A stretch of 64,000 nucleotides of DNA from Bactrocera neohumeralis (lineage: Eukaryota > Arthropoda > Insecta > Diptera > Tephritidae). Position 1 is the first letter of the stretch; each line of letters starts with the position of its first letter. The notes under the pieces are model-generated. The model was not told the DNA's origin. It did no database searches and worked only from the letters and a program-made list of their open reading frames with translations. Below are positions 55,128 through 64,000 of this stretch, piece by piece. Both the position numbers and the translations under genes were made by a program. The DNA lies in the NCBI RefSeq assembly GCF_024586455.1, contig NW_026089623.1:18356236-18420235 (forward strand), given 5' to 3'.

Positions 55128-56079
55128 CAGTCTGAATTTTTTGATCAAACTTAGTTTTTTTTGCAGCAAAAGGTCCAAGAGCTTTTGTAAACTCCTTTTT
55201 AATATGAAAAACACAAACATCACTGTCTTGCAAATTAATAAAATTGGTACATTGTTGTCCATTCATTTTTTTTGCTTTGCATATACCAAAATCCTTAGAT
55301 TTACCCAAAATTAACACATTATTTGCAGTTTCAATTGAAAGATTAGCAATGTCTTGCGTGTAGGATTTTTTTTCGATAAAAGTTGGGTTAAGAATAGCCA
55401 CACAGGTACCTGGAGATGTCTTCCACAATTCATTGTGAGCATTTTGAAACAGTAATACTGAAATAGTTTTCATATTTCCTTGAAGATCCGATAACCTCCA
55501 AATTGTAAAACGGCTTAAATTTTTTGAACTACATTTAACTTCCTTAGATATTAACACCGCAGCGATAACCCAGTCAGATGCCGTTTTTAGGTCCATTTGT
55601 CTTGATAATTCGTTGAATGTAACTAATTTTCGACCCGCCATTCGTTCTAATAACAATGCACTTGATATTTTTGGACCCAGTATTCTTAAACCAAAAATGG
55701 GGTCAAAATATACATATGTATGTTCATTGGATTTCAATGAGGCCTCCATATATTTGCATCTGTTAGTTATTTTTTTATCTTTCAGAGTTTCTTTGCCATT
55801 TAAATTTTTAGTTATACTTTTTAACTCTTTTTTCGTATCTATATCCTTGCCAAAACCATCATTAGCTGTGGAAAACGGTTCATTTACATGGCCACTATAC
55901 TCATTGAATTTTAAGAGCAAGAAATTCTCCACATTGTCGACATCAATTTTTCTTAAGCTATTTCCACTAAACTGGGGTGCAACACTCTTTAATTCCGTAT
56001 CAACTTCTGCTAAAAGAGCATCTAAAGTCAAAAGCTCATCATTTTTCACTAATAATTCATTATCAACACCGCTCGCCAT
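55128..56079 (-). CDS. Mcm10: Mcm10 exon 1: N-terminus, OB fold and CCCH zinc finger
   Basis: Starts MASGVDNELLVKNDELLTLD, an N-terminal coiled-coil-like stretch (about residues 1-35). The conserved core follows at about residues 118-300: YFDPIFGLRILGPKISSALL, ERMAGRKLVTFNELSRQM, DWVIAAVLISKE, FTIWRLSDLQGNMKTISVLL and NELWKTSPGTCVAILNPT form the OB fold. SKDFGICKAKKMNGQQCTNF and DSDVCVFHIKKEF form the CCCH finger. It ends QT(G) at a GTAAGA donor (55127). Mcm10 is a nuclear replication factor that joins the CMG helicase and polymerase alpha-primase and binds ssDNA. Exon phases 1, 1 join this to exons 2 and 3 for 630 residues. That is shorter than fly or human Mcm10, mainly in the linkers. Confidence 0.95.
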
Positions 56080-56846
56080 GCTAACAAAAAATTAAATCCA
56101 AATCTGTTTAGTACTATTTTAGTCAACTATAACCAGACATGTGCACCATATAGAATATGGTGATATCCATCGATGTGTTTGAATGTAATACATTGCTTAA
56201 TTTCGATACATCAAATGGTTATTGATATTTCAGATCATCGATTTTTTTTTATTGGATTTTATTGCTTATACTCAGCAATAGTGGGAGTGTAATTGTCGTG
56301 CCAAATACATATTGCTAGCAATAGACCTTAATTTTTATGGTTTGACAGATCAGTTTTCATTTCTACAAATAATTTGGAGAAACAACATGCAGAGAACGTA
56401 CATTTATAGAGAAGGTTCAACTACGGACAAGCGTGTGAACTGTCAAGAGCCATGAATTTTCTATTAGTGGATTTCACCACTTTTGGCTCGGCAAGAGAAA
56501 TTTTAACAGAAATGAGTGAACAGAGCTGAGCATTGAATGAAAATTATGCTCAGGAATATACATTGCTTTTACAGACGCATGTTGGCCTTTTGGCTTATAT
56601 TTTTATACGTTTACATGCTATCATAACAATTGATATGAATATAATTTTGCGAATTTTTGTGAATTCATGCAAAATTGATAACATTATCATTAAATTATGT
56701 TATTTTCATGGTAATATTTGTAGTTAATGTCCAAATAAAAGCTACTTTTTAAATATTTCTTATCTTTGATAATATTATATGATTTGGTATGCATGTATAT
56801 AGGCTATATATATGAAATATTATCGTAATATCCTAAAAACATAATA
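56080..56846. other. Mcm10 upstream region
   Basis: 5' leader and presumed promoter of Mcm10 on the minus strand, beginning at 56080. No TATA box in a convincing place and no certain regulatory site. ATCGAT words occur at 56169 and 56237, but not the full TATCGATA replication element known from Drosophila. 56387-56412 is an inverted match of 62902-62927. Confidence 0.4.
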
Positions 56847-57321
56847 GGGGTATTCTCTTGCTCTTGCAAGATTGCAGATTGCAAAAATACTATACCGAAA
56901 TATACAAGAGCACGAGAGCACCCATTGCAGAATCTAGTGATATATGAATGGCTAATTCGGTCAATTTGTTGTGAATGACTATTAAGCATGGCTATTGTGA
57001 ATTGGCGCACCTTCTGCATACATTTTTAAGAAAAAAAAACTGTAACAAATCTTTAAAATTTAAATAGAAATAATAAAATCCATTTAAAACTTATCTTCCT
57101 CAACAATTTAACGACGTAATATGTCTTTATGTAAAATGGCAACCACAACAGGGTTGCAATTATATTTTTGCGTGACATTGCACGCAAATATACATAGGTT
57201 TTGGTCAGACATATTTCACAGCCCTTGCAAATATTTTTCTGCGTGTGTTTGTTGTTGTGCCGTTGTAAATCTGCAATTCTTGCACCGTGCACCGGGTCTT
57301 GCAAGAGCAAGAGAATACCCC
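56847..57321. mobile_element. Inverted-repeat element, longest copy
   Basis: GGGGTATTCTCTTGCTCTTG at 56847 and CAAGAGCAAGAGAATACCCC ending at 57321 are perfect complements over 20 bp, flanked by TA. At 475 bp it is longer than the array copies, and it contains GCACCCATTGCAGAAT, also seen in the 63.6-kb copy. Non-coding, so a non-autonomous (MITE-like) element. Confidence 0.88.
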
Positions 57322-57888
57322 TAATATATTACAATAATAATATATGTAAATTACACCTCTTATCATTTAAAACTTTCATTCGCATCTATCCTGCAGATAC
57401 ATATGTATGCAAGTACAAATCAATTTCAAATCAAGATATTATCATTTATCAGTAATATAAAAAGCGCGCGCTTCTCTATATTTACGTACACGCATATGTA
57501 TGTACATATGTATGTGCGTATGACATTCTCTCACAAATAATATATGCGTACGCATGAAAATCAAAAAATACAAACATTCTTCTGGAAAAATAGCAATAGT
57601 CTCAAAAATCAACATACATACTTACAATATGAGTACACATGTAAATATGTGCGTATGACATTCTCACACAAACAATGCATACACAACATACATTCTTACA
57701 TGCGTTCACATGTGAATACGTCACCCGCAAAAATTACAAATATTGTTCTACAAAAACAACAATTATGGCAGCCGAATTGCCGACGTCAAAATTTATAGTA
57801 AATTTCCCAACAACAAAATTTTCATTCATGAACGCAAACGTATATTCGATTCATTCATAAAAGCAGACGCCACCGTCTCTCCCCGAGC
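57322..57888. other. Microsatellite-rich sequence
   Basis: CATACATATGTATGTACAT-like repeats and two copies of GTGCGTATGACATTCTC (57514 and 57648). No gene recognised. Confidence 0.6.
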
Positions 57889-57965
57889 ATGCCTTGCCTA
57901 GATAGATAGATAAATGTTATGAGGTAATGCACCGCGACCTAGGGTCTATTGTGCCCTCTACGATA

Positions 57966-59470
57966 TCACATGTCTTCCCAGAGTCCCAGCAGCCTGAATA
58001 TCTCTAGGAGTTTGCCGGGCGCTACTGAGGTGATGTGATCCTTGCTGATATAGATGGAATCCAGGGCCTTAAGCCTATTTCCACAGATTGCTGTGCAATC
58101 CAGGATTAGGTGTGCTGGTGTTTCCTGTTCCAGGTCGCAGAACCGGCAGTTAGCACAGGAGACTATGCCCATGTTGAACAGGTGCTTCCTGAGCCTGCAG
58201 TGCCCTGTGTAAATTGCGACTAGGAGACGGAATTTATCACGGGGGAGGTGAATAAGTTCCTTGAACCTGGAGAGACTGTACCCCTCTAGTAGCAGTTTGG
58301 CGTGGCGCATGCCTGATGATTGTTGCCAATACCTTTCTCTCTCCGTTCTTTCCTCCGTGCGGAGCAGCTCCTTAAAAGTGTGGGTTCCTACCGCTATGTA
58401 TGGTTCTGGTCCCATCACCTTGGACGCTGCCGCAGCGCGGGCCAGTTCGTCGGCCTTCTCGTTTCCTTCTATTCCTTAGTGCCCTGGCACCCAAATTAGG
58501 TGCACCCGGTTGCACAAGGGCAGGCGATTTAGCCTTTCTATGCATTCCTGAACTAAAAGCGATTTGATCTCATGTGATGAAATCGCCTTTAGTGCCGCTT
58601 GGCTCTCACTGAGAATAGCTATACGCTGGTTGCGATAGTTGCGGCTGAGGTTGACTTCAGCGCACTGACCTATGGCAAAAACTTCAGCCTGGAAGATACT
58701 TGGGAAGCAGCCCATTGGTATGGACAGCTTAGTGCGCGTCCCGCAATACCTGCCCCAATACCCTCCGGTGGTTTTGAGCCATCAGTGTACCACTGAATGG
58801 TACTGTCTTCCAACAGTCTTTCCAGCGTGGAATCGTTCCACTCCGTCTTGCTGCCGAGAGTAACTTTGAAATTTCTTGTGAAGTTTATTTTCTTCGTTGT
58901 GCCGTCCTTTGGGAGGAGGACTAGTGGTGTGCTTTCCGCCAGTTTGTCCATCTGTCTGGAGGAAATTAACTTTCCTCTACCGCAGCCTTCTGCTGATATT
59001 AGCAGCATGGTGTGGTTTGCTGCTTGTTTTATCACCTGGTGCAGCGGTGTGAGCTCCAATATGACTTCCAGTGCCACAGTGGGGCATGTGCGCATTGCCC
59101 CCGAAGCACAGACACAGGCAAGTCTTTGCAACTTTGATAGTCTTCGGTCGTCTCCTCCGGGAAGAATGCGGATGAGAGGACGAAGTTCGAACATTCCTTG
59201 TCCCTCACCTGTACCGCCACCAGATCTTGCGTTAGAAATTCTGAAATACAGAAAAAGTCTATATCGGCTCTAACGACTACACAAGAGCGGGGTCTCTCGC
59301 TAGAGAGATCCCAGATTACCTTGCTTCCTTTCGTGTTGAGGCCTCTTACCTCTCCTTTAACCACCCAACGCTCTTGGATCAAGAGGATGCCCAGGTTATC
59401 CTAGATGAACCTTTTCACGATGACAGCCGAGGCTGCCGATGCGTGATGTAGGTTCACCTGAGCAACTTCT
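57966..59470 (-). pseudogene. LOA element B ORF2, endonuclease fused to RT tail by deletion
   Basis: It starts HHASAASAVIVKRFI near 59450 and LLIQERWVVKGEVRGLNTKG (about 59390-59320), the endonuclease start with the catalytic Glu in the QE motif, then RPRSCVVVRAD and AVQVRD. At about 59165 the sequence jumps directly to RT thumb: DRRLSKLQRLACVCASGAMR. RNase H follows: IQWYTDGSKPPEGIGAGIAG, AEVFAIGQCAEVNL, AILSESQAALKAI (DSQ to ESQ, a lost catalytic Asp), WVPGH. The C-terminal CCHC-like end, CANCRFCDLEQETPAHLILDC, is near 58170-58110 and the stop is at 57966. All RT palm motifs are missing. Confidence 0.9.
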
Positions 59471-59486
59471 ATGCCGGCGCCGGAGC

Positions 59487-61215
59487 TTATAGTATGGGTT
59501 CGATGAGAGACAGGTCCTCGTCCCCGATCTCCTCATCAACCTGCATATCCAGCCCCTCCAGGAGCTCTTGCGTAGATGGCAGCATGCCTTCTTGCTCCTT
59601 AGGGAGCTCATTGCTCCTGTTTTCATCCGCGGCAGTGGTCACAGCCCTCTCGGCCGGGATGAGGTCGTTGGGGGACTCGTGCCGCTCCCCCGCAACCACA
59701 GCGGCAGTCGCCTCCTGCCCTGCTGAGCTGGCTGCGGATGTAGCCGGAGCTGCGGTCATCCCCGTCGCGGGTTCTTTCTCCGTCGTCGGCGTAGCTTTGG
59801 GCCTCCATGGCCTCATTACCACCCTGCCGAAGCGGAAGTTTAGCTTGAATCCCTTCTGCCTTATATATTTGTAGGATTCGTCATCTACCGTTATGTTGAG
59901 GTTCCACCCTGAACCCACAACACTACTTGATACTACCTTCCACGCCGTGGTTCTTAAGCCCACGTTTTGGTTTTTCACTAAACCAAGCGCGAAGTCGTAA
60001 TTTTCGTCCGCGCTTCTGGGGAAGAATACCGCCATACTGTGCAGTTGTGGTATATCCTCGCCTCTCTTAACACACAGGGCCGGGTCATTCCAACCCACTA
60101 GCCTTGGCGTGGTCTCCGTTAGCCAGGTGGCCGACTTCTCATCCTGGCAGTCTATCAGCAGCATACCGCCCTTGAAAAAGATGCCATTAAAGGCGCCGGT
60201 ATACTCGTCGCCCATGAACAAGGCTTTCACTAGGCAGTTCTGGAGGGACGTCTGCTGTTCCGACCCTAGGGCCTCCGCCGGGTAGTTGCGGGACAACACT
60301 GCCATCCGGATGCTCTTCACGGCCTCTGAGTACTTCCAGCTTACGGCTCTTGTCCTCTCTGATCTTCTTGGACCTAGGTAGCTCCTGAGGAGTTATTTGG
60401 CCGCTCTTCCTTTTCTCCGTTCATGCCTCTTGGGGTGCCGGCCTAATTTCGCTTCGTCCCTCTGACAAGGCTGCTTTGGCTCGGCGCCGCCTCTGATTCC
60501 TGCGTCTTGTTGCAGACGAACCGTTGGCGCGCTGTGGATTTTTAGGAGAGGGGTTGCTCCCCTTGCTCCTACTCAGAGCCCGCTTTTCAGCTGACTCCGG
60601 TCATGCCGTCCTGAAGGAATCTGAGGTACCACTTGAGAGTGGCCCCACTCATTCCCGCTCTTCGTGGGTTATCGTGACCTCCTGGGCGTCCTGGCTCCGG
60701 GGTACATGGGATGTTCCCTCGTTGCCGTCTCCTTTTGCGCACGCTCCTTGATTCCACTTTCGTGAAACCACCCTCCTCTCCGAAGTCGATCCTGCTCGAG
60801 GGGGTTGTGGGGGCGGCGTTCGCGCGGTACCCAGTGGTCGCGATGGACGCACTACGTTGAGTACCGCTGCAAGAGGGCATGTCGTCGTCGTCACGCGCGT
60901 GCTCCTCAAAGAGTGCTCGCTCTTCCGGCGACAGAGCATCCAGGAAGCCAAACTTTCGTCTAGCCCCCGGGCCACTCTTGCTTGCGGTGCTTGTGCAGCC
61001 GTGCACTGTTGTTGTTGATGCTGCTGATTCGGTTGTTGTCTTTGTTGCTGTTGTTGAGTTTTGTTTGTTGTTGTTGTTTTTATTGTTGTTCGTCTTTTTC
61101 GTACGACCGTTTGGCCCGTGGTGTGGGCCCCCCGGTCTATTCTTATTGAAGGGGAAACTAAAAGGTCCGCCGCGCCAGAGCCCCTTGACGCGGTAAGGTC
61201 ACCGTTACTTCCCAA
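59487..61215 (-). CDS. LOA element B ORF1 (gag-like, DUF4780-type), frame break near 60.4-60.6 kb
   Basis: The N-terminal part (61215-60649) begins MGSNGDLTASRGSG, has a Gln-rich run near 61070-61000 (TQQQQQRQQPNQQHQ) and a basic Arg-rich end. After a frame change, 60320-59487 reads MKSIRMAVLSRNYPAEALGS and the ORF1 core: FKGGMLLIDCQDEKSATWLT, LVGWNDPALCV, and YIRQKGFKLNFRFGRVVMRP (59870-59815), comparable to the ORF1 of element A. An Ala/Thr-rich and acidic tail ends at 59487, just upstream of ORF2. ORF1 proteins bind element RNA. G+C-rich compared with its surroundings, as is common for LOA ORF1. Confidence 0.75.
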
Positions 61216-61457
61216 GGCGGCCCGTGTTGGGAAGGCTCCGTTCGAATACAGCCGAATTTACCTCCTGGCTGCAAATCATCCAATGGGCACGGGAGTCGCA
61301 TAACACCCTGCAGCCTCTGCCAGCCCCCAGGAGAGATGCTGTGTAGCATCGCCCCTGATGGTTGGGAGATGCCGTACTGTGTTGCAGTTTAAGCCCCTGC
61401 ACCGCGACAAGGTGCCTACCATTCGCAGATCTTACCTATCTGTCTATGCCTTGCCTA

Positions 61458-63615
61458 CAAGCGTCTTTTGGCGATGATTTCAAACCTTAAATTGAATATA
61501 TTTCTGAAATGTATGGGAAGGAAAAAGTGACAACCTCGGAAATATAAGTATTAAAAAATATTAGAATAAAATAGACAACATAGTTTATATGTCGAATTTC
61601 AAGTCTAGAAATTGTTCAAAGAAAATATTTAATATTCTTCTGATTTTTGTGTACAGTCAATCCCGGTTATGTAGTACTCCGCTTAAATGAAAATCAAATC
61701 TCTCCCTTATCACTCTTAACAGCCTGTATTATATCTTGCTGCATCTCACAATTTGTTTTTTTGAAATACCTAGAAATTACTGTTTTAAGTTCGACTCATT
61801 CAAGTATCCGCACTCACTTATGTACCATATTATATTTTTATTTTTAACTAACTACAAATATCTGTATCTTTAAATGTGGCACATAACCAGGATTGAGTGT
61901 ATTTGTCAAAGAATATAAAAAATATTTTGTAATTCTGAAATATTCTTACGCAGCTGCGTCGATATGTATGCAAGCTCACGCACAAACATACATATTTACG
62001 CTGGTTTCTTGGTGGAGCTGTACAGCGGCAAGGGAAGCGGTGACAAACGGCGGCCATTCGTTTATTTTTTTGGGCACAGCTCATTGGTTGTCCGTGACAA
62101 CGGAGTTTTTGTATGAAACAATGGTTGTATATATTTACATACAAAGTTGTGTGTAGACAAAAGTACAAACATTATGCGAATGATTGTTTCAAATTTGTTT
62201 ACATGAACACAAAATTACATATGTATGTACATATGTGAATATGTGAACTTAATGCGTACGGTTTTTTAAAATCTGTTTACATGCACACATAATTATAGGC
62301 ATATGACTTTTAGGATTTTATCAAAACGGGATTTTATCAAAAAAATTTTTATCATTACGGGTATCTGTTTATATGTACATATAATTACAACCATATGCGA
62401 ATGTGTGCATCGGCTTGGTCTTCAAAATGTTATCAAAACCTCTAATGCCCAATAAACATGTATGTATGTGTATATATTTATTTAGGTAATAATGGAAATA
62501 TGACTTTATTATAAATTCCAACAGATTTAATGGAATTTATCATTAAATAGGTCAAATTTTGTTTGCTAATTTGGCAGTAAATTGTTCACGCGCATATACA
62601 TATGTACATAGATAAGTATATAAGTACATATGAGCTTTGTTATCAAATATATGGAGAATATCTATAAATGATATCCATAGTCGTTTGCGCATTGCAAATA
62701 CGCGAATCTGTAGGCGTACATTTGTAAGCATTGGAATTAGCATCACTTTTCTCATTTAACAATGAAAATGCTCAATTCTGCTATTTTCGACCCCTTCATG
62801 TTAAATATTGGTGAAATCCGCTAATAATATTTTTGTGGTGAAATTCACCAACCCCTCCAAAAAGAGGAACGTGATGACAATCGGCACACCATGAATCTTC
62901 TCTATAAATGTACGTTCTCTGCAACATATACAATGTTTCCGTCCCATGGTCCCAATGCCTAGTGTTTTTATTTTTTAATACGCTTCACTTGCATGTTTTC
63001 TTGAAACTTTCTTCAGTGGTACTAAAACTTGAAATACATATTTGTGCGACACTGTAAGAAAGCAATCAAAAGATTTATGAAAAGTTCGAATTTCCGGGTG
63101 ACTTTGTACCGCAGATATCGGCCAATATGTGGGTTATCCCAATAAAATATATAGTAGCAGTATATTTTTGTGCCCAAGATAAATAAATTTGAGAGAAAAC
63201 TTGACCTTGCCCCAATATAACCAATATCAGAACTTTGAACATCCGGTTGACTTTACTCTATATGACTGGTTTTACACCTTAAAGTGTTTCCCTGGCTTTG
63301 ATTCCTGCAAGTTGCAATAGTATAAAATGTTCCGTTACACCCGAACTTATCCCTTCCTTACTTATTTTTTGTGTATTCCGTCATTGTCCATGTTTTGTTT
63401 TATAAATAAATACAGAAGTGTAAAAAGCCGATGTCTCTTATACTATGTTCGGAACGACAATGAATATATGTTTTCGAGGGAAAAACTGGTTTTCACCCTA
63501 ATACTATGTTCGGACCGACATTGAAAACATTTTGAAAACACATTTGTGGGTTGTGGAATCTAAATCGTTCGGACAATGTGTGTTTTCGATGAGTTTTCAC
63601 TAACAACCATCAATA
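61458..63615. other. A/T-rich intergenic sequence
   Basis: Contains ACATATGTATGTACAT microsatellites (62218-62236, 62590-62620). TATAAAATGTTCCGTTACAC near 63321 looks like a common dispersed repeat of flies, but I cannot name it. TACTATGTTCGGAACGACAA at 63438 recurs as TACTATGTTCGGACCGACAT at 63503. No gene is recognised; the ORFs here are short and compositionally non-coding. Confidence 0.5.
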
Positions 63616-63819
63616 GGGGGACTCTCTTGCTCTTGCAAAATTGCACGATGACACAAAATGCAAAAATCCTACACCGAAATATGCAAGGTCAAGAGAGCAC
63701 CCATTGCAGAACCTAGTGATGTATGACGCCACGAAAATAAACATGGGTTTTGGTCTGACATATTTTACAGCCATTGCAAATAATTTTCTGCGTGTCTTTG
63801 TTCTGGAAGGGAATCCCCC
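63616..63819. mobile_element. Inverted-repeat element, short copy
   Basis: GGGGGACTCTCTTGCTCTTG at 63616 and GGGAATCCCCC ending at 63819, flanked by TA. The right inverted repeat is shortened. 204 bp, non-coding. Confidence 0.75.
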
Positions 63820-64000
63820 TAATATGGCAATATCAAGTGACAGCTGTATTTGTATATGGAATGTAAACAAATATCAAGTGACAATTTAGGGCCGGCAAAA
63901 TATGTCTTCCAATAAAATCGATTAAACTAGAGCAGGCACCGATTATAATGAGTGGAATGTAAGTTTTCAAGTAGTTTTCAGTGAAAACTGGTTTTGATTG
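63820..64000. other. Unassigned right edge
   Basis: GTTTTCA-rich words near 63963-64000 echo those at 63480-63600, perhaps the start of another repeat that continues outside the window. Confidence 0.35.

Larger units (their letters stand above)
57901..61445 (-). mobile_element. LOA-type retrotransposon B with clean target duplication
   Basis: Flanked by ATGCCTTGCCTA at 57889-57900 and 61446-61457 (12 bp). The 3' end has a GATA-type repeat (TATC on the coding strand), then the ATGCACCGCGACCTAGGGTC words shared with element C. Full-length ends, but a deletion has removed most of RT, so the element is 3.55 kb. Confidence 0.93.

Noticed and set aside
56150..56250. DNA-replication-related element upstream of Mcm10
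   Set aside because: ATCGAT words are present, but the 8-bp TATCGATA is not, and A/T-rich DNA gives such words by chance.
59494..59874. Ser/Ala-rich plus-strand frame
   Set aside because: Antisense to LOA element B ORF1 in G+C-rich sequence.
61848..62168. 106-codon minus-strand frame upstream of the right edge
   Set aside because: No recognisable domain, Cys/Tyr/His composition from microsatellite sequence, and an overlapping plus frame of similar length.

Overview
The window is from the nuclear genome of an insect, most likely a higher fly. The intron-bearing host gene, the transposon families (mariner, Tc1, PIF/Harbinger, piggyBac, Helitron, RTE, LOA, Gypsy) and the many ACATACAT/ATGTATGT microsatellites would suit a tephritid-like fly; the species is inference. 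There is one recognisable host gene, Mcm10, on the minus strand at 50.6-56.1 kb. Almost everything else is transposable-element sequence of various ages, much of it nested.

Left part, 1-29 kb: a Gypsy pol remnant and a mariner scrap (1-1.4 kb); an internally deleted Helitron whose 3' end abuts a second Helitron 5' end (1.4-3.65 kb); a decayed Harbinger whose two genes lie in each other's introns (4.0-6.3 kb); a deleted mariner (7.3-8.1 kb); a near-complete Harbinger (8.46-10.82 kb); a Tc1-like element patched with mariner sequence (10.9-12.4 kb); another mariner (12.7-13.4 kb); RTE, LOA, Gypsy and Jockey debris (15.4-23.3 kb); and a third Harbinger (23.3-29.3 kb) that holds a piggyBac inside an intron and a mariner beside it.

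Centre, 29.3-52 kb: a tandem array of about 3.3-4.5 kb units (after removing later insertions). Each unit carries the last two exons of Mcm10, a retrotransposon RT tail and a short inverted-repeat element. The four array copies of Mcm10 exon 3 are split at the same position by a foldback element that has long inverted arms around a roughly 93-bp tandem repeat. The fifth, rightmost copy lacks this insertion and is the 3' end of the real gene. Unit 2 is interrupted by a nearly intact RTE retrotransposon flanked by identical 112-bp duplications, and unit 4 by a 5'-truncated LOA element.

Right part, 52-64 kb: Mcm10 intron 1, with an RTE scrap and another foldback element that itself contains a TTAA-flanked element; Mcm10 exon 1, encoding the OB fold and first zinc finger; two more copies of the inverted-repeat element; and a 3.5-kb LOA element with a clean 12-bp target duplication. 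The three Mcm10 exons join in phase to a predicted 630-residue protein. The array seems to have arisen by duplicating the 3' half of Mcm10, inserting a foldback element, and amplifying the broken copy.
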